A DNA stretch of 64,000 nucleotides from Symbiodinium natans (GCA_905221605.1 CAJNDS010002157.1:951001-1015000), one strand, 5' to 3'; shown: positions 20,391 to 32,218, counted from the first letter of the stretch. Notes: generated by a model not told the origin, from the letters alone. Numbers and translations are program-made.

Positions 20391-22187
20391 CAGGCCCCCC
20401 TGGAACCCTGACCCTACGACGTGGCTTCGTGTGCGAGCTTGAAGTCTAAGGTTTAGAGGGTTATCTCTTTTTGTGGAAGGGGGGGGGGGGGAGAGGGAGG
20501 GTTCCTGGGTGACCTTTTTCTTACACTTTTGCCCTTGCGGAGGAAGCCCCCCCCCCCCACCAGAATGCCTTTTTGCCCTTGACTCCGCGTGGGACCCTCC
20601 GCAGAACCCCCCGTAAAAACCCCCTGACAACTCTCCCTGGCATTCTTTGCAAGAGTTTTTGTCCCTGAGCGCCTTTGCCTTTCTCTCCAAGGTTCGCGGC
20701 TTGAGCTCGGAGCCTCTTAAATTCGGCCGCTCCCCCATGCACAGCCGTGTCAGGACCACTATATGGCAGGTTCCTCAGATGATTATTCGTGGATGACTTA
20801 GCGCCCTGTCAGGGGCTCGTTGTCTCGTTTTGCCGCGTCTTCGGCCCTTCCAAGCTACCTGGGAGGCATCAGGGGCCCGGGACGGCCAGCATCACCAGCA
20901 TACCTTCGTTTCCTTAGCGGGTTCGGGCGGTTTTGTGGCTCCGAAAACACGTGAAACTGCCGTAAAAACCGTGCATTTTTATGTGCTGTCCATTTTTTGG
21001 TGAAAACAATCGCCATCATGAGCATTTGGGTGCGCGAGCGCAAACCCTAAACCCTTAACCCTTAACCCTAAACCCTAAACCGAGCATCAGCTGGGGGTCC
21101 TTGGCGGCCTCGGCGCTTCAGAGAGTCCGGGGCGCCGCGTGCATTTTCAACCTCGTACCCCTGGACACCTCGCAACCTTGAGGCAGTGACCGACCCATGA
21201 CTTAGGGTTTCTTGGGTTTAGGTCTTATAGGATTTTGGGGCCTATAGGGCTTACGCCTTTCGGGTTTTAGGAAACTGTGGGGGGTTTAGGGCTAGAAGGT
21301 GAACCCTGAACCCTAATAACCCTAAACCCTAAACCCTAAACCCTAAACCCTCGTGCAATTGCAGTCCCGACGGCTGGTTCTCACCCATCAGCTCGAAGCC
21401 AGGTAGTGCGTTGAGCATCTCCTTAGCCACTGGCCACGCCACCCCAGTTTAGGGTTTCAGGGTTTTAGGGTTTAGGGTTTAGGTTGTCGGGATCTGGGTT
21501 CCCTTGTCAAAGTCTCCGGTGAAATTCCCAAAAAGGTTTAGGGTTAATTTCTAACCCTCAAGCGTAAAGCTGCTTCAGCACTATCATTGACGTATGGTCC
21601 CTTGTCAGTAGAACCGACTGAAACCACATCTGGGTCACTATAAGCCTCCGTAGCTCCGCTTGAGCCCAGGACCTAAGCCCTGAACCCCATAAGACCTAAA
21701 CCCACCCTGGTCCCTAGACTTGGCTAGATAGATGGCTTTGGTGGCCTCCTCTTAGCTTAGGGTTTAGGGTTTGGGGTTTAGGGCCGGTTTAGGGTCTCGG
21801 GTTTAGGGTTTAAGGTTTACCCTAAACCCTACACCCTAATGAGGGGAATCCTGGATAGTCAGGCTCTGATCCGTCCAGGCTCCAGGACCGTGGTGGAGCC
21901 ACTTCTGCCCGGGCTAACCTTTGCATGCGAGTGCGGGGGGAGGAGGCCACAGGGAGACGGGTTGAGGACTGCACCCTTATGGTTTAGGGTTTAGGGTGCT
22001 GCTTACCTAGCACAAATAACCTACTAACTTGGGGGGTACTTGTCTTACTGCGAATCGGGAACAGTGCAATCTCGTGCTTGGGTGTCAGGGATCGGGGCTC
22101 TCCTTTTGGTGGTAGCCCCCGGAACACCAAAAAAGAGGCAAAAGAGGCAGCGCCTGGGGCTTCCTAGGTCTTCCCTAGAAAAGGAAC

Positions 22188-22270
22188 TTGGTAGCCCAGT
22201 GACCCTAAACCCTAAACCCTAAACCCTAATCCCTAAACCCTACACCCTCAGCCCTACTGGGTGATGAAGG
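22188..22270. mobile_element. MITE family E copy split by ITS
   Basis: Left end CTTGGTAGCCCAGTGACCC runs straight into CCCTAAA repeats (22202-22250), after which CTACTGGGTGATGAAGGC and AGGGAACCTGGAAGCC of the family interior follow. Confidence 0.55.
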
Positions 22271-22959
22271 CTTTTCTAGGGAACCTGGAAGCCCAACAAA
22301 AGGCGAAAGCCTACGGAGGGAAAATGGTCCCAATTTTGGGGGTTCTCTTTGGTCCTCATCCTGGTCTGTGCCTGAACCTCCAGGGTTCGTTTGGGTCCTT
22401 AAGCCTAGGGCTTAGGCTGCGTCACAGCGGCCACCCACACAGCTGGCACGCAGCGGTCCTGGCGGCTTCGCGCCCGGTTGTTCCCATACTTCTTTACCGA
22501 AGATTGGAGGTTGTCGGATTGAGGGTTTAGGGCTTCAGTGGTCCTCCGGGTTCTTTCACACTGGAGAGAGCTTGAGGGTGTTTAGGTTGTTTTGGGGATT
22601 CAGGGGTTGTGTGGTGCTGAATTTCAATATTCACCGAAATTAAGGAAATGAAGAGAAACTAGCTGAAATTAAGGATTCTGCTTTGGGAGACTATTCCAAA
22701 AAACAATGAAACCAGCATCTGTCGAAATGCTTTGAAACAACAATGTAAACCCAACGCAACACGATAAACTTAGCATGTCGACATGTTCCTTGGGGCTTGG
22801 GGGAGGGGGGGAACCAAGAGCAAGGATGGCTGTTTCCCCTCATCGTCCATCTGTACGTCTAGCTGAAGCTAAGGACGGAGGGCAGGGAGGGAGGAAGAGA
22901 TGGAAGGAGGGAGGGGAGGGAGGGAGGGGGGGATGGAAGGAGATAAATAGAAACAGAGA

Positions 22960-22991
22960 GAGTCAGACGTCAGAGAGAAGGAGAGAGAGAG

Positions 22992-23026
<35 letters not shown>

Positions 23027-23080
23027 ACGAAAGAAAAATCAAAAGAAAGAAAAGAAAGAAATAAAGCAAGAAGGAAACAG
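22960..23080 (+). repeat. (GA)n/(GAAA)n microsatellite
   Basis: Purine-only tract, mirrored by a pyrimidine tract at 25690-25795 in the right arm of the foldback element. Confidence 0.9.
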
Positions 23081-23553
23081 ACAGAGAGATAGAGAGAGAG
23101 CAGCCCAATATGTCCACACTTGTCAGTCAGCACTGATAGAGTCGGGTCGTCGCCAGAGTCGAAACACTGACTCTTTGAGTCACTGAGTAAACTGAGCAAG
23201 CCCAGCCCCTAACCCTGCTAAGCATGACTGCCCTACACCCCCACTCACTCCCGCACTCCACCCCAGCCAACGACCGCCCCCCTGCCACCCCCACCACCCC
23301 ACCACCCCCGCACCCCGCGCAGCGGAGAAAAAAGTTGTGGGTTCAAAGGGCAACCAGTGGGGGGGGGGTGGGGGCGGAAGGGGGAGAGAGGGAATAACAG
23401 AGAGGCCAGCCCCACGCAGCGGAGGAAAAAATTGTGGGTTCAAAGGGCAACCAGTGGGGGGGGGTCGGAAGGGGGAGAGAGGGAATAACAGAGGCCAGCC
23501 CCGCGCAGCGGAGAAAAAATGGCCGATTGGGGGCCGAGACCTGCCTGCATGAT
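23000..23553 (+). repeat. Left inverted arm of the foldback element
   Basis: Pairs with 25247-25795. Contains (GAAA)n at 22993-23075 and direct repeats of the AGCGGAGAAAAA...AACCAGTGG unit at 23315-23520. Confidence 0.85.
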
Positions 23554-23554
23554 T

Positions 23555-25247
23555 CCTTAATTTCAGCTCCCGTTTTTTTTCAATTTAAAAAAAAAACTGA
23601 AATTAAGAACTGGGTTACATGGCCACAATTCCTGACACCAGCTGCAAAATCCTTAATTTCAGCTCCGTTTTTTTTATAAAAAAACGGAACTGAAATTAAG
23701 GAATTTTGTTTCCTGAGTTTCAGCGGTCCAAGTGGTGATTCCTTAATTTCAGCTCCGTTTTTTTTTATATAAAAAATGAAACTGAAATTAAGAACTGGGT
23801 TACATGGCCACAATTCCTGATCCAAGCTGCAAAATCCTTAATTTCAGCTCCTTTTTTTTATAAAAAAAATGGAACTGAAATTAAGGAGTTTTTTTCCTGA
23901 AAATTCCTGGCATCAACTGCAAAATCCTTAATTTCAGCTCCGTTTTTTAATAAAAAAATGGAACTGAAATTAAGCTCCGTTTTTTTTTATAAAAAAATGG
24001 AACTGAAATTAAGGAGTTTTTTCTCCTGAAATCTCCTGGCACCAGCTGCCAAATCCTTAATTTCAGCTCCGTTTTTTTATAAAAAAATGGAACTGAAATT
24101 AAGGAGTTTTTTCTCCTGAAAATTCCTGGCATCAACTGCAAAATCCTTAATTTCAGCTCCGTTTTTTTAAATAAAAAATGGAACTGAAATTAAGGAGTTT
24201 TTTCTCCTGAAAACTCCTGGCACCAGCTGCCAAATCCTTAATTTCAGCTCCATTTTTTTATAAAAAAACGGAGCTGGAATTAAGGTTTTTGGCATGCCGT
24301 TTTTCGTCTGATTTGCAGGAAAAACCTAGGTTTTTTACTCAAAATGCGGCATGCCGATTTTGCGCGGCATGCCGAATTTCGACCAAAACATCATGGAATT
24401 CATGGGTTTTTGAGATTATTTGCGACTGCCAAAATCCTTAATTTCAGCTCCGTTTTTTTATAACAAATGGAGCTGAAATTAAGGATTTGGCAGCTGGTGC
24501 CAGGAATTTTCAGGAGAAAAAGTTCCTTAATTTCAGTTCCATTTTTTATAAAAAAAGCGGAGCTGAAATTAAGGATTTTGCGGCTTGGATCAGGATTTGT
24601 GGCCATGTAACCCAGTTCTTAATTTCAGTTCCGTTTTTTAAAAAAACGGAGCTGAAATTAAGGATTTGGCAGCTGGCGCCAGGAATTCTCAGGAAACAAA
24701 ATTCCTTAATTTCAGCTCCGTTTTTTTATAAAAAAAACGGAGCTGAAATTAAGGGCACCCCCCCCCCCCGCGGACCCCCCACCCCCCGCGGACCCCCCAC
24801 CCCCTACTGCGCCCAGCCCCCGTCCTCCCCCCTCCTCCCCCGCCCCCCACCCCCTCCCCCCCCCACCCCGCACCCCGTGGCAGCAACTCCGAATTTCCAC
24901 GGCCATGCGGTGATTCCTTAATTTCAGCTCCGTTCTTTTATTACAAAAAAATGAAACTGAAATTAAGAACTGGGTTACATGGCCACAATTCCTGGTCCAA
25001 GCTGCAAAATCCTTAATTTCAGCTCCATTTTTTTATAAAAAAAAATGGAGCTGAAATTAAGGACTTTGCAGCTGGTGCCAGGAATTGTGGCCATGTATCC
25101 CAGTTCTTAATTTCAGTTTCTTTTTTTATAAAAAACGGAGCTGAAATTAAGGATTTTGCAGCTGGTGTCAGGAATTGTGGCCATGTAACCCAGTTCTTAA
25201 TTTCAGTTTCTTTTTTTATGAAAAAAAAACCGGAGCTGAAATTAAGG
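23555..25247. repeat. Array of 16 near-identical ~50-bp hairpins
   Basis: Starts: 23555, 23651, 23741, 23836, 23926, 24055, 24145, 24236, 24436, 24525, 24618, 24704, 24916, 25011, 25106, 25196. Each is CCTTAATTTCAGCTCC, a T-rich then A-rich loop, and GGAGCTGAAATTAAGG. Spacing is ~90-95 bp. Spacers alternate between CAGCTGGTGCCAGGAATT and a GGGTTACATGGCCACAATTC sequence, partly in opposite orientations. The fifth unit is a fused one and a half copies (23926-24014). Confidence 0.9.
24286..24434. other. Centre of the hairpin array with three GGCATGCCG palindromes
   Basis: A longer unique spacer at the middle of the array. It contains GGCATGCCG at 24291-24299, 24348-24356 and 24366-24374. It lies almost equidistant from both arms. 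Confidence 0.8.
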
Positions 25248-25795
25248 AATCAGGCAGGTCTCGGCATTTTTTCTCCGCTGCGCGGGGCTGGCCTCTGTTA
25301 TTCCCTCTCTCCCCCTTCCGACCTCCCCCCACTGGTTGCCCTTTGAACCCACAATTTTTTCCTCCGCTGCGCGGGGCTGGCCTCTCTGTTATTCCCTCTC
25401 TCCCCCTTCCGCCCCCACCACCCCCCCCACTGGTTGCCCTTTGAACCCACAACTTTTTTTTCTCCGCTGCGCGGGGTGCGGGGGTGGGGTGGTGGGGGTG
25501 GCAGGGGGGCGGTCGTTGGCTGGGGTGGAGTGCGGGAGGGTGAGTAGGGGTGTAGGGCAGTCATGTTTAGGAGGGTTAGGGGCTGGGCTTGCTCAGTTTA
25601 CTCAGTGACTCAAAAATTAGTGTTTCGACTCTGGCGACGACCCGACTCTATCAGTGCTGACTGACAAGAGAAAATGTGGACGTATTGGGCTGCTCTCTCT
25701 CCATCTCTCTATCTGTTTCCTTATTGCCTTCTTTCTTTCTTTTCTTTATTTCTCTTTTTCTTTCGTTCGTTCCTTCTTTTGTTCGTTCTTTCGTT
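25247..25795 (-). repeat. Right inverted arm of the foldback element
   Basis: Inverted copy of 23000-23553 with small indels, one such difference being TGACTCTTTGAGT on the left against TGACTCAAAAATTAG on the right. The arms have diverged slightly. Confidence 0.85.
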
Positions 25796-26134
25796 TTTAG
25801 GTATGGTACCGATGCCGAAGACTCCTTGAAACAGCGCTGCTTAATGGTAGGCTCAGGCACTCGAGCCAGCTTTTCACAGCTGCAATCATTGACATCAATC
25901 TAAAATCTGATCTCTCTCTGCAACGACGAACTGAAATCAGCCCACCTGAAAAAACCTTAATTTCAGCCCGTTTTTTTCTTGCAGTGAATTTAGAAATTTA
26001 GCATTGTGTGGCTTTAGGAATTAGGCACCCACTTGACAATGAATCCCTGAGTTGGAGGTTGTTTAGAACCTCCCACCCCCCCCCCCCCCCCCCCCGCCTA
26101 AACCCCAAACCCTACACCCTGAAGGCTAAACAAC

Positions 26135-26230
26135 CCTAAACCCTAAACCCTAAACCCTAAACCCTAAACCCTAAACCCTAAACCCTAAACCCTAAACCCT
26201 AAACCCTAAACCCTAAACCCTAAACCCTAA
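26135..26230 (-). repeat. CCCTAAA tract
   Basis: About 13 perfect units next to a poly-C run at 26077-26095. Confidence 0.9.
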
Positions 26231-26317
26231 TGAGAATTTTGGGGGGGCTGCCGCGACATGACCTGGTAAGCTTGTGGACTCGTACCGCGAAGCCAGAGGA
26301 GCCGAACAGTAAAAAAT

Positions 26318-26813
26318 AGGGTTTAGGGTTTAGGGTTTAGGGTTTAGGTTTTAGGGTTTAGGGTTTAGGGTTTGGGTTTAGGGTTTAGGGTTTAGGTTTT
26401 AGGTTTTAGGGTTTAGGGTTTAGGGCCTCCCCCTTTCAGTTGTGGGAGCTTGTATCTCCAGAACGAAGGGGGGGGATGCAGGAAAACCCACCCAAAGCCT
26501 GAACCCAGAAGAGTTTCGGGTTCAGGGTTTAGGGTGACCCTACACCCTAAACCCTAAACCCTAAACCCTAAACCCTAAACCCTAAACCCCAAGAGGGTGT
26601 AGGATGCCTCGCAGCTCCACCGCGCGGGGCGTGGCATGGCCTGTGCCAGGCGAAGCTCCTGTCTGAGCATCGCAAGGCGGGTTTTCGGGTTTTGCGGTTA
26701 AGCCCTAAACCCTAAACCCCAAACCCTAAACCCCAAACCCTAAACCCTAAACCCTAAACCCTAAACCCTAAACCCCAAACCCCAAACCCTAAACCCCAAA
26801 CCCTAAACCCTAA
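26318..26813. repeat. Alternating ITS tracts
   Basis: G-strand at 26318-26425, C-strand at 26540-26590 and 26700-26813, with 100-bp unique spacers. The last tract mixes CCCTAAA and CCCCAAA. Confidence 0.85.
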
Positions 26814-29301
26814 ATGAGGGTTTGGGGGCTTTGGGGGTTTAGGGTCATAGGCGCCAGGAGCCCTCGGCCTTAAAGCCGCTCTTTTAGGGTTTAGGGTTTA
26901 AGTAGGGTTCAGGGTTCAGGGTTCAGGGTTTGGGTTTAGGGTCTAGGGTTTACAGAGTTTCCGGTTTAGGGTTTAGGGTTCAGGGCCGTGTCCTTCTGCA
27001 GCAGCAGGACCTCCTCATCTTCCCACGCCACCAGCGTCGACCAAGTTGGCGTGAGCAAACCCCAGAGCCAAGGAACGAGCCTGGCAAGCCAGAGCCCGTA
27101 GTTCAAGGGGTTACCAGGGTTTAGGGTTTAGGGTTTGGGGTTTCGGGTTTAGGGTTGAGGGTTTAGGGTTTGGGGCCTTAAATTCAAGGGATGAAGACTC
27201 GTACCCCTAAGGTTGTACCCCTAAAGGTTCGCCTTAATATCCTCCTACTCTGGCCGGATCCTTAGAAAGGGACCCCGAAGCCCAAGGGGACAACCTTAAG
27301 GGTTCAAGGAAGAGCATTAAACCCTAACCCGTCCTAAACTGTAAATCCTGAACTGTGAACCCTAAACCACATTGATGAGAAGGTCACCTCCTCTCCCCCA
27401 ATCCCCCACCTGATTTCGAAAAAACGTCAGTTTGTCAATATCCGCCACGATTAGGCGGCCCCCTCATATTTAGCGCACCCGAGAAGATAATTTGGAGGAC
27501 TGGCGACGTAGGATCAAACCAAACATGGTAAGAAAAGCACAGAGCACAAGGCGCAAATTGCAGCGCAGGATACAAGCTTCGTAATCCTTGCACATTCGAG
27601 CGAACACTTCTCACAAATGTCTCGCCAAAAGCACAAAACAGAAAGCAGCATGTTCAAAACTGTCACGAATACAAATGCTCATAAACGAAACGCATGAATT
27701 CACAACTCCATCAACCAAGACCGCGCTGGTTGATTCTCTCTGATGGCGGTCTTAGTACAACAACGCAGCGCAGCCAAAAGGGTTTGGGGTTTAGGGTCTA
27801 GGGTCAAAACTCGCTCTTGCCCGCCTCATGTTGCGACCCATGCCAAGAAGGGGTGCGCAATGGCATGCCGGGCCCTACGTCAGCATTTGAACGGTTTTAG
27901 AAGTCTGGAAGTTGGGTTGAGCACGTTGAGGCGCCGTGTGCTCTTCATGTCTATAGCTTTGAGTGTGGGCAGGGTCCTGATGCAAACTCAAGCCTCTGAG
28001 CGTCTGCAAGACAAAAGGGTAGAGAAGCTATGCAGGTTCGGTTCGATTAAGGGACTTGAGCCAACAGCACGAAAGCAGAGAATCCGGGGTTGCACGGGAC
28101 TCTTCACCCCTGACCCAAAGATTGAGGGTTTAGCGTTTAGGCTAAGATTTCGGGTTTAGGGAGTACTTATGGAAAGGTCCGCGCCAAGGGAAAACGCTGC
28201 CGTGCCGCCGCCGCTGCTGCACTACGTAGCATGCACAACTTCCAACCCTACTCTGCGATGCTAAATTCTGCTAGATGTATAGATGGGGAGATGGGGGGGA
28301 CAACTAGCATCTGTCTTCTCAAAAACTCTCTACTGCAGCGCCCAGTATGAGCCGAAACCCAAACCCAAAACCGTTTAACACGGAAGCCTGATGGCCCTGC
28401 ATCCACTATCAGTTCTTTTTAACCCTTAAACTGCCATGATATAACCTACCCCAACACATGGCTGTAGTTAAACAAGCCCTATAGCAAGGCCCAATCCTGA
28501 CCCCTAAACCCAAGAGTGTCGCGCCCAAAAATTCCAAAATCCGGACTAAAAGCTCGTCTGGGCTGGTGGCGCTACCCTGGGACAAGATCATGAGGTCACC
28601 TTCATCTAGGACCTGGGCCAGGTTTAGAGAGTTTAGGGTACAGGGTTTAGGGTTGAGGCTTAGGGTTTAGGGTTCAGGTTTTAAGTGAAGGTGTACGGTT
28701 CAGGGTTCAGGGTCTAGGCTTCCATACCAGACAGACATTGCCTCTGGTCGAGATAAGACTAAGACCCCTAAACACACACACACACACACATACATCTGGG
28801 GGGGGGGCAGGAGGAAACACACGTTGTTCGAACTGTACAGGGTTTCGAGGTGAAGGCTTCGGTTCAGGGTTTATGGTTTAGGCCCTGAGGCGGAGTCCTA
28901 AATCAGCCTCTGACGTGCACTTCCCCCTCCCCGATTCGGCCTCGTCCACGGAGGGGAACCTTGGGCTGTTGAGGCGTTTTAGGGTTTAGGGTGTAGGGTT
29001 TACAGTTTAGGGTTTCGCCTTTAAGGCTTTGCAAGTATAGGGCTTCTGCGGATTATAGCAGAGGGCTTATGGGATTGTCGGGCTTGTAGGGTTTGTAGGG
29101 CTCAGGCCTTTGGGTCCTAAACCCTAAGCCCTAAGCCCTAAGCCCTAAACCATAAACCCTCTGTCTAGGGTGTATGGTGTGGAGTGGGCCTTGTCGGCTG
29201 AGGCTTGGGGGCTTCAAGGGTGTGAGGGAGTTCAGGTTGAGCACCACACGGCTTAGGGTTTAGGGTTTAGGGTTTTGGACTTAGGACTTAGGGATCAGGA
29301 G

Positions 29302-29378
29302 TTACAATGGCTCAGAGCGCCCGCAGCTGACCCACAGACCTTGCACAAGTCGGTGGGGTTGCTTCATCCTACTTCCAC
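29302..29378 (-). CDS. Terminal exon candidate
   Basis: Minus-strand segment after a CCAG acceptor, reading SRMKQPHRLVQGLWVSCGRS and stopping at TAA. A pyrimidine-rich acceptor-like stretch (TTGTTTATCAG) lies 17 nt further upstream on that strand. The plus strand is also open for 60 codons. Low to moderate support. Confidence 0.3.
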
Positions 29379-30474
29379 CTGGCTACCTCAAGCTGATAAA
29401 CAAATCAGCAAGGAAGTGATGCGCACCCTAAACTCCAATTCAAACCCGAAACCCTAAACCCTAAAACCCAAAACCGAACCTTAAAGCCTAAAACCCTAAA
29501 CCCGGAAACGCCCTTGCAAACACCGAACTGAGAATGAAGCTGCGCACACCCCAAGCCCCTATTTCTGAGCTCAGAAAGCTCCACGAAAGAGAATCCCATG
29601 TAGCCATATAGGGTTTGGGGCTCATGGCTTAGGATTTAGGGTTGTCCTGAACAGTGCAGCTCTAGTAGCCACTGGGTCTTCCCCTCTGCCCGCACGATGC
29701 CGCACATCTCCGGAGCGCGCAGCTCTGGCACCTACGGCTGACAGCTCCAAGTACCTAAGAACTACTCGGGGAATCCTAAACCCGAAGCCCGAAACCCGAA
29801 ACCCTAAACCCTAAACCCTAAACTACTAGTGTTTCGGGTTTAGGGCTTAGGAGATCTAACAGATCTAACTCGGGAATTACGTTGTGAAAACAATCCCTCC
29901 AAGGGTTACTAAGAGGATGCAGACCTCATTCCAGGGTGAACAAGCTGCAGGAGAATCTTTCATGCCGGCTCGGTGCATGGTTTAGGGTTTAGGGTTTAGG
30001 GTTCAGGGTTTAGGGCTTAAGGTTTGGGGCTTAGGGCTTAGGGTTTAGGGTTCAGGGTTTAGGGCTCCACGGCTGACAAGCTCCGCAGCAGCTTTTCTGC
30101 ACGTCCAAGGCCAGGTCCCTCTGGCGCACTCACCCCGTTTCACAAGGGCTGGCAGGCATCTTGTACAAAGTGGGAAGCTCAGAGAGAACTGTTGCTGTTA
30201 AACCACTGCGCACAAGACCTCAGAAGTTGCAAGGGCTGCGATAAAAACACTTCGGGCTAAGACTCCATGCCTGCCATGACCCCTGCCAAGAGAACCCTGA
30301 AGAGACCCACAGGCAGAGGGCTCTTCCGCACATCTGCTGCTCAGCTGGGTCAGCTAAGCCAGAGGGTCCATTTGTGGCTTCTGGGTTCCTACCTGCCATA
30401 CAAGTACTGCAATACAAATGGACCCTCCATGTAACCACTTCTGAATCAAACGAAGCTGGGCGATGGTTCTGCAT

Positions 30475-30747
30475 TCAAGCTACACCTGAGTCGGACTGTG
30501 GCTCTGCATCTGCATCTTTGTCATCTGTCGTGTGTTTGTCCAAGCTGTCGAAATGTCCCGCCTTGATGCAGGACAACAACATCGCCACAGTTTGGGGGCG
30601 TTCGCGCAAGAGCTCCATCAACTCTCTCAGATTCGCCTGCTGCGTGTGTCGAACTATTGCTTGAATCGCCTTTCGCAGCTTCTCATCGGTCTTCGCCATC
30701 TTCGTGGCTGAGGCACGTTTCGACATGGCCCCTGATGCCTTCGCCAT
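30475..30747 (-). CDS. Small protein or first exon, 90 codons
   Basis: Minus-strand ORF with several in-frame Met codons near its start (MAKASGAMSKRASATKMAK), so the start is uncertain. Lys/Arg-rich N terminus, then a helical stretch around residues 25-60 (LRKAIQAIVRHTQQANLREL), then an acidic Asp-rich tail (TTDDKDADAEPQSDSG). It ends at TGA, but a CAG/GTGTAG donor sits just before the stop, so it could be a first exon with more downstream around 30220-30430. It is one of the few stretches over 250 bp free of telomeric repeats. No family recognised. Confidence 0.5.
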   Translation of the reverse strand: MAKASGAMSKRASATKMAKTDEKLRKAIQAIVRHTQQANLRELMELLRERPQTVAMLLSCIKAGHFDSLDKHTTDDKDADAEPQSDSGVA

Positions 30748-31569
30748 GGCTTGAGGCGCTTGAGACCTAGACCTCGCCTAAATGTTCTTAAATGCCAGCA
30801 TCTGTGTATTCGTCCACTAGCTCGAAATATATGTGGAAACTTTCCTGTGACTCGTATGCTTGGGTGCATACAGCTTTGCATTGCCGCTGATGGAGCACTG
30901 CCAACGCGCATTGGTTTGCCAGGCTTCAAGCAAACATGGAAGCTGCAGCCCTGCACCTCATGTCGTGTTATCTGCACCTATCTTGGCTGCACTTAGGAGG
31001 GTAGCAAAAAAACTAAACTTGCAGCTGCCTTATTAAGAAACCCAATAAACCCAAAAAGGCTAAAGATGTAAAGTTACAATAAAGCACCACAAAGCTATAT
31101 GGGCATTTCTCTAACTATGGTCCGTTTTGGGGCTACGAGCCTAAGGCGGCCCCGATTATCTAGGGTACCCAAAAACAGACCAGACCTTAGTCAGCTGAAC
31201 ATATGATGACCCCTAGCCCAAAGTACCAGTCGCCGGAAGGAAGCCATTAGAAGGGGCAGCCCGAACACACTCGCAGTAAGATCTAAAACAAGTTCACGTG
31301 GGGATGTTTACTCCTGTCAAGCACTCAACCCAAACCTGTAGTGACATGCTATAAAAAGGCACGACCACGCGATACGTTTGGATTTGATGTTCAGGGCTTG
31401 CCGAGTTGGTCTAGAGGGCTTAGGACCATCCCAAGCCAAATGCGACCCTGAACCCTACAGCTCTGCAGACCTTAAACCCTAAACTCCAAACCCTAAACCC
31501 CCTAAACCAAACCCGAAACTCCAAGCCCTAAACCCTAAACCCGAAACCCTACAACCAGGAAGACCCTAC

Positions 31570-31648
31570 CCTGCCGGAAGGGAAGGCCTTGGGCATCCGG
31601 GCGCCCTTCCTCCCCGGGGCTTGGTTTCGCTTTGGCCTCTTGCGAGGG
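31570..31648 (-). CDS. Exon, basic nuclear-signal-like
   Basis: Minus strand after TGCCAG, phase 2, reading PRKRPKRNQAPGRKGARMPK and ending AGG before GTAGGG. The cluster of Lys/Arg resembles a nuclear localisation signal. Another frame is open too. The donor is strong and the borders are good. Confidence 0.4.
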
Positions 31649-32119
31649 CTGGCATTTAGGGTTTAGGGACAAGGTTTGGGCTTAGGGCTAGGGGTTTAGG
31701 GTTTAGGGGCTTGAGATGGGGGAACATACTCAACAATCATATTCCAGAGTTGGAAAAATGTAGAACATACTCAGAAACCATACATCAGAGTTGGAAAAAT
31801 GCGCTTCCCCAGCTTTCAGTATTCTGGGGTTTAACCCCCAGCAACCAGGGGTGGGTTAGACTCGGACCACGGGACTCAGAGAACATGGTGGCCCTTTGGT
31901 AATTTCTTTATTCGCAAATTCACAAAACCCTAAACCCTAAACCCTAAACCCTAAACCCTAAACCCTAAACCCTAAACCCTAAACCCTAAACCCTAAACCA
32001 AAAGAGAGGAGCTTGCAGGTCTGACACACTGGGGGGTTGTTGGCTTTCGGCGCTTCGGACCCTCGGGTTTTGGGGCTGAGGGTTAGGGTCCAGGGTGAGC
32101 CTTGCGAAATGAGCCCCAG

Positions 32120-32218
32120 GTTTAGGGTTTAGGGTTTAGGGTTTAGGGTTTAGGGTTTAGGGTTTAGGGTTTAGGGTTTAGGGTTTAGGGTTTAGGGTTT
32201 AGGGTTTAGGGTTTAGGG
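32120..32218 (+). repeat. Perfect TTTAGGG tract
   Basis: About 14 perfect units. A C-strand tract at 31925-31998 faces it across a ~120-bp island. Confidence 0.9.

Larger units (their letters stand above)
17080..22600. other. ITS-rich stretch with few clear genes
   Basis: ITS tracts in both orientations (17216-17243, 17555-17605, 17750-17830, 18655-18730, 18999-19090, 19184-19345, 19446-19535, 20114-20160, 21060-21080, 21310-21350), microsatellites and dispersed repeats. Islands at 18600, 19340-19430, 20400-20900 and 21360-21450 look coding-like on minus but I could not fix exons. Confidence 0.5.
22619..25985. mobile_element. Large foldback element with inner hairpin array
   Basis: Two inverted arms of ~550 bp (about 23000-23553 and 25247-25795) carry the same sequence in opposite order: a GAAA/CTTT microsatellite, a shared GTCGTCGCCAGAGTCGAAAC block, a C-rich block, and two or three copies of a CGCAGCGGAGAAAAA...AGGGCAACCAGTGG repeat. 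Between them lie 16 hairpins built on CCTTAATTTCAGCTCC and its complement. The same CCTTAATTTCAG motif reappears outside the arms at 22640-22675 and 25955-25970, marking the probable ends. No transposase ORF is present. Structure resembles foldback-type DNA transposons, but the internal hairpin array is unusual. Confidence 0.8.
25990..29290. other. ITS and unique DNA without a firm gene
   Basis: ITS clusters at 26135-26813 and 26890-27170, then ~1.2 kb of lower-repeat DNA (27400-28600) including a 138-codon plus ORF at 27743-28159 that spans telomere-like segments and is not convincing. A (CA)n run is at 28771-28790. Confidence 0.45.

Noticed and set aside
22775-23199. Lys/Glu/Arg-rich and Ser/Phe/Leu-rich ORFs
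   Set aside because: Translations of the GAAA microsatellite in the foldback arm.
23555-25247. CRISPR-like spaced repeats
   Set aside because: The units are long perfect hairpins with repeated spacers in a eukaryotic setting. No cas genes and spacers are not unique.
27743-28159. 138-codon plus ORF
   Set aside because: It begins and ends in telomere-like text, has no domain pattern, and codon use is unlike the better exons.
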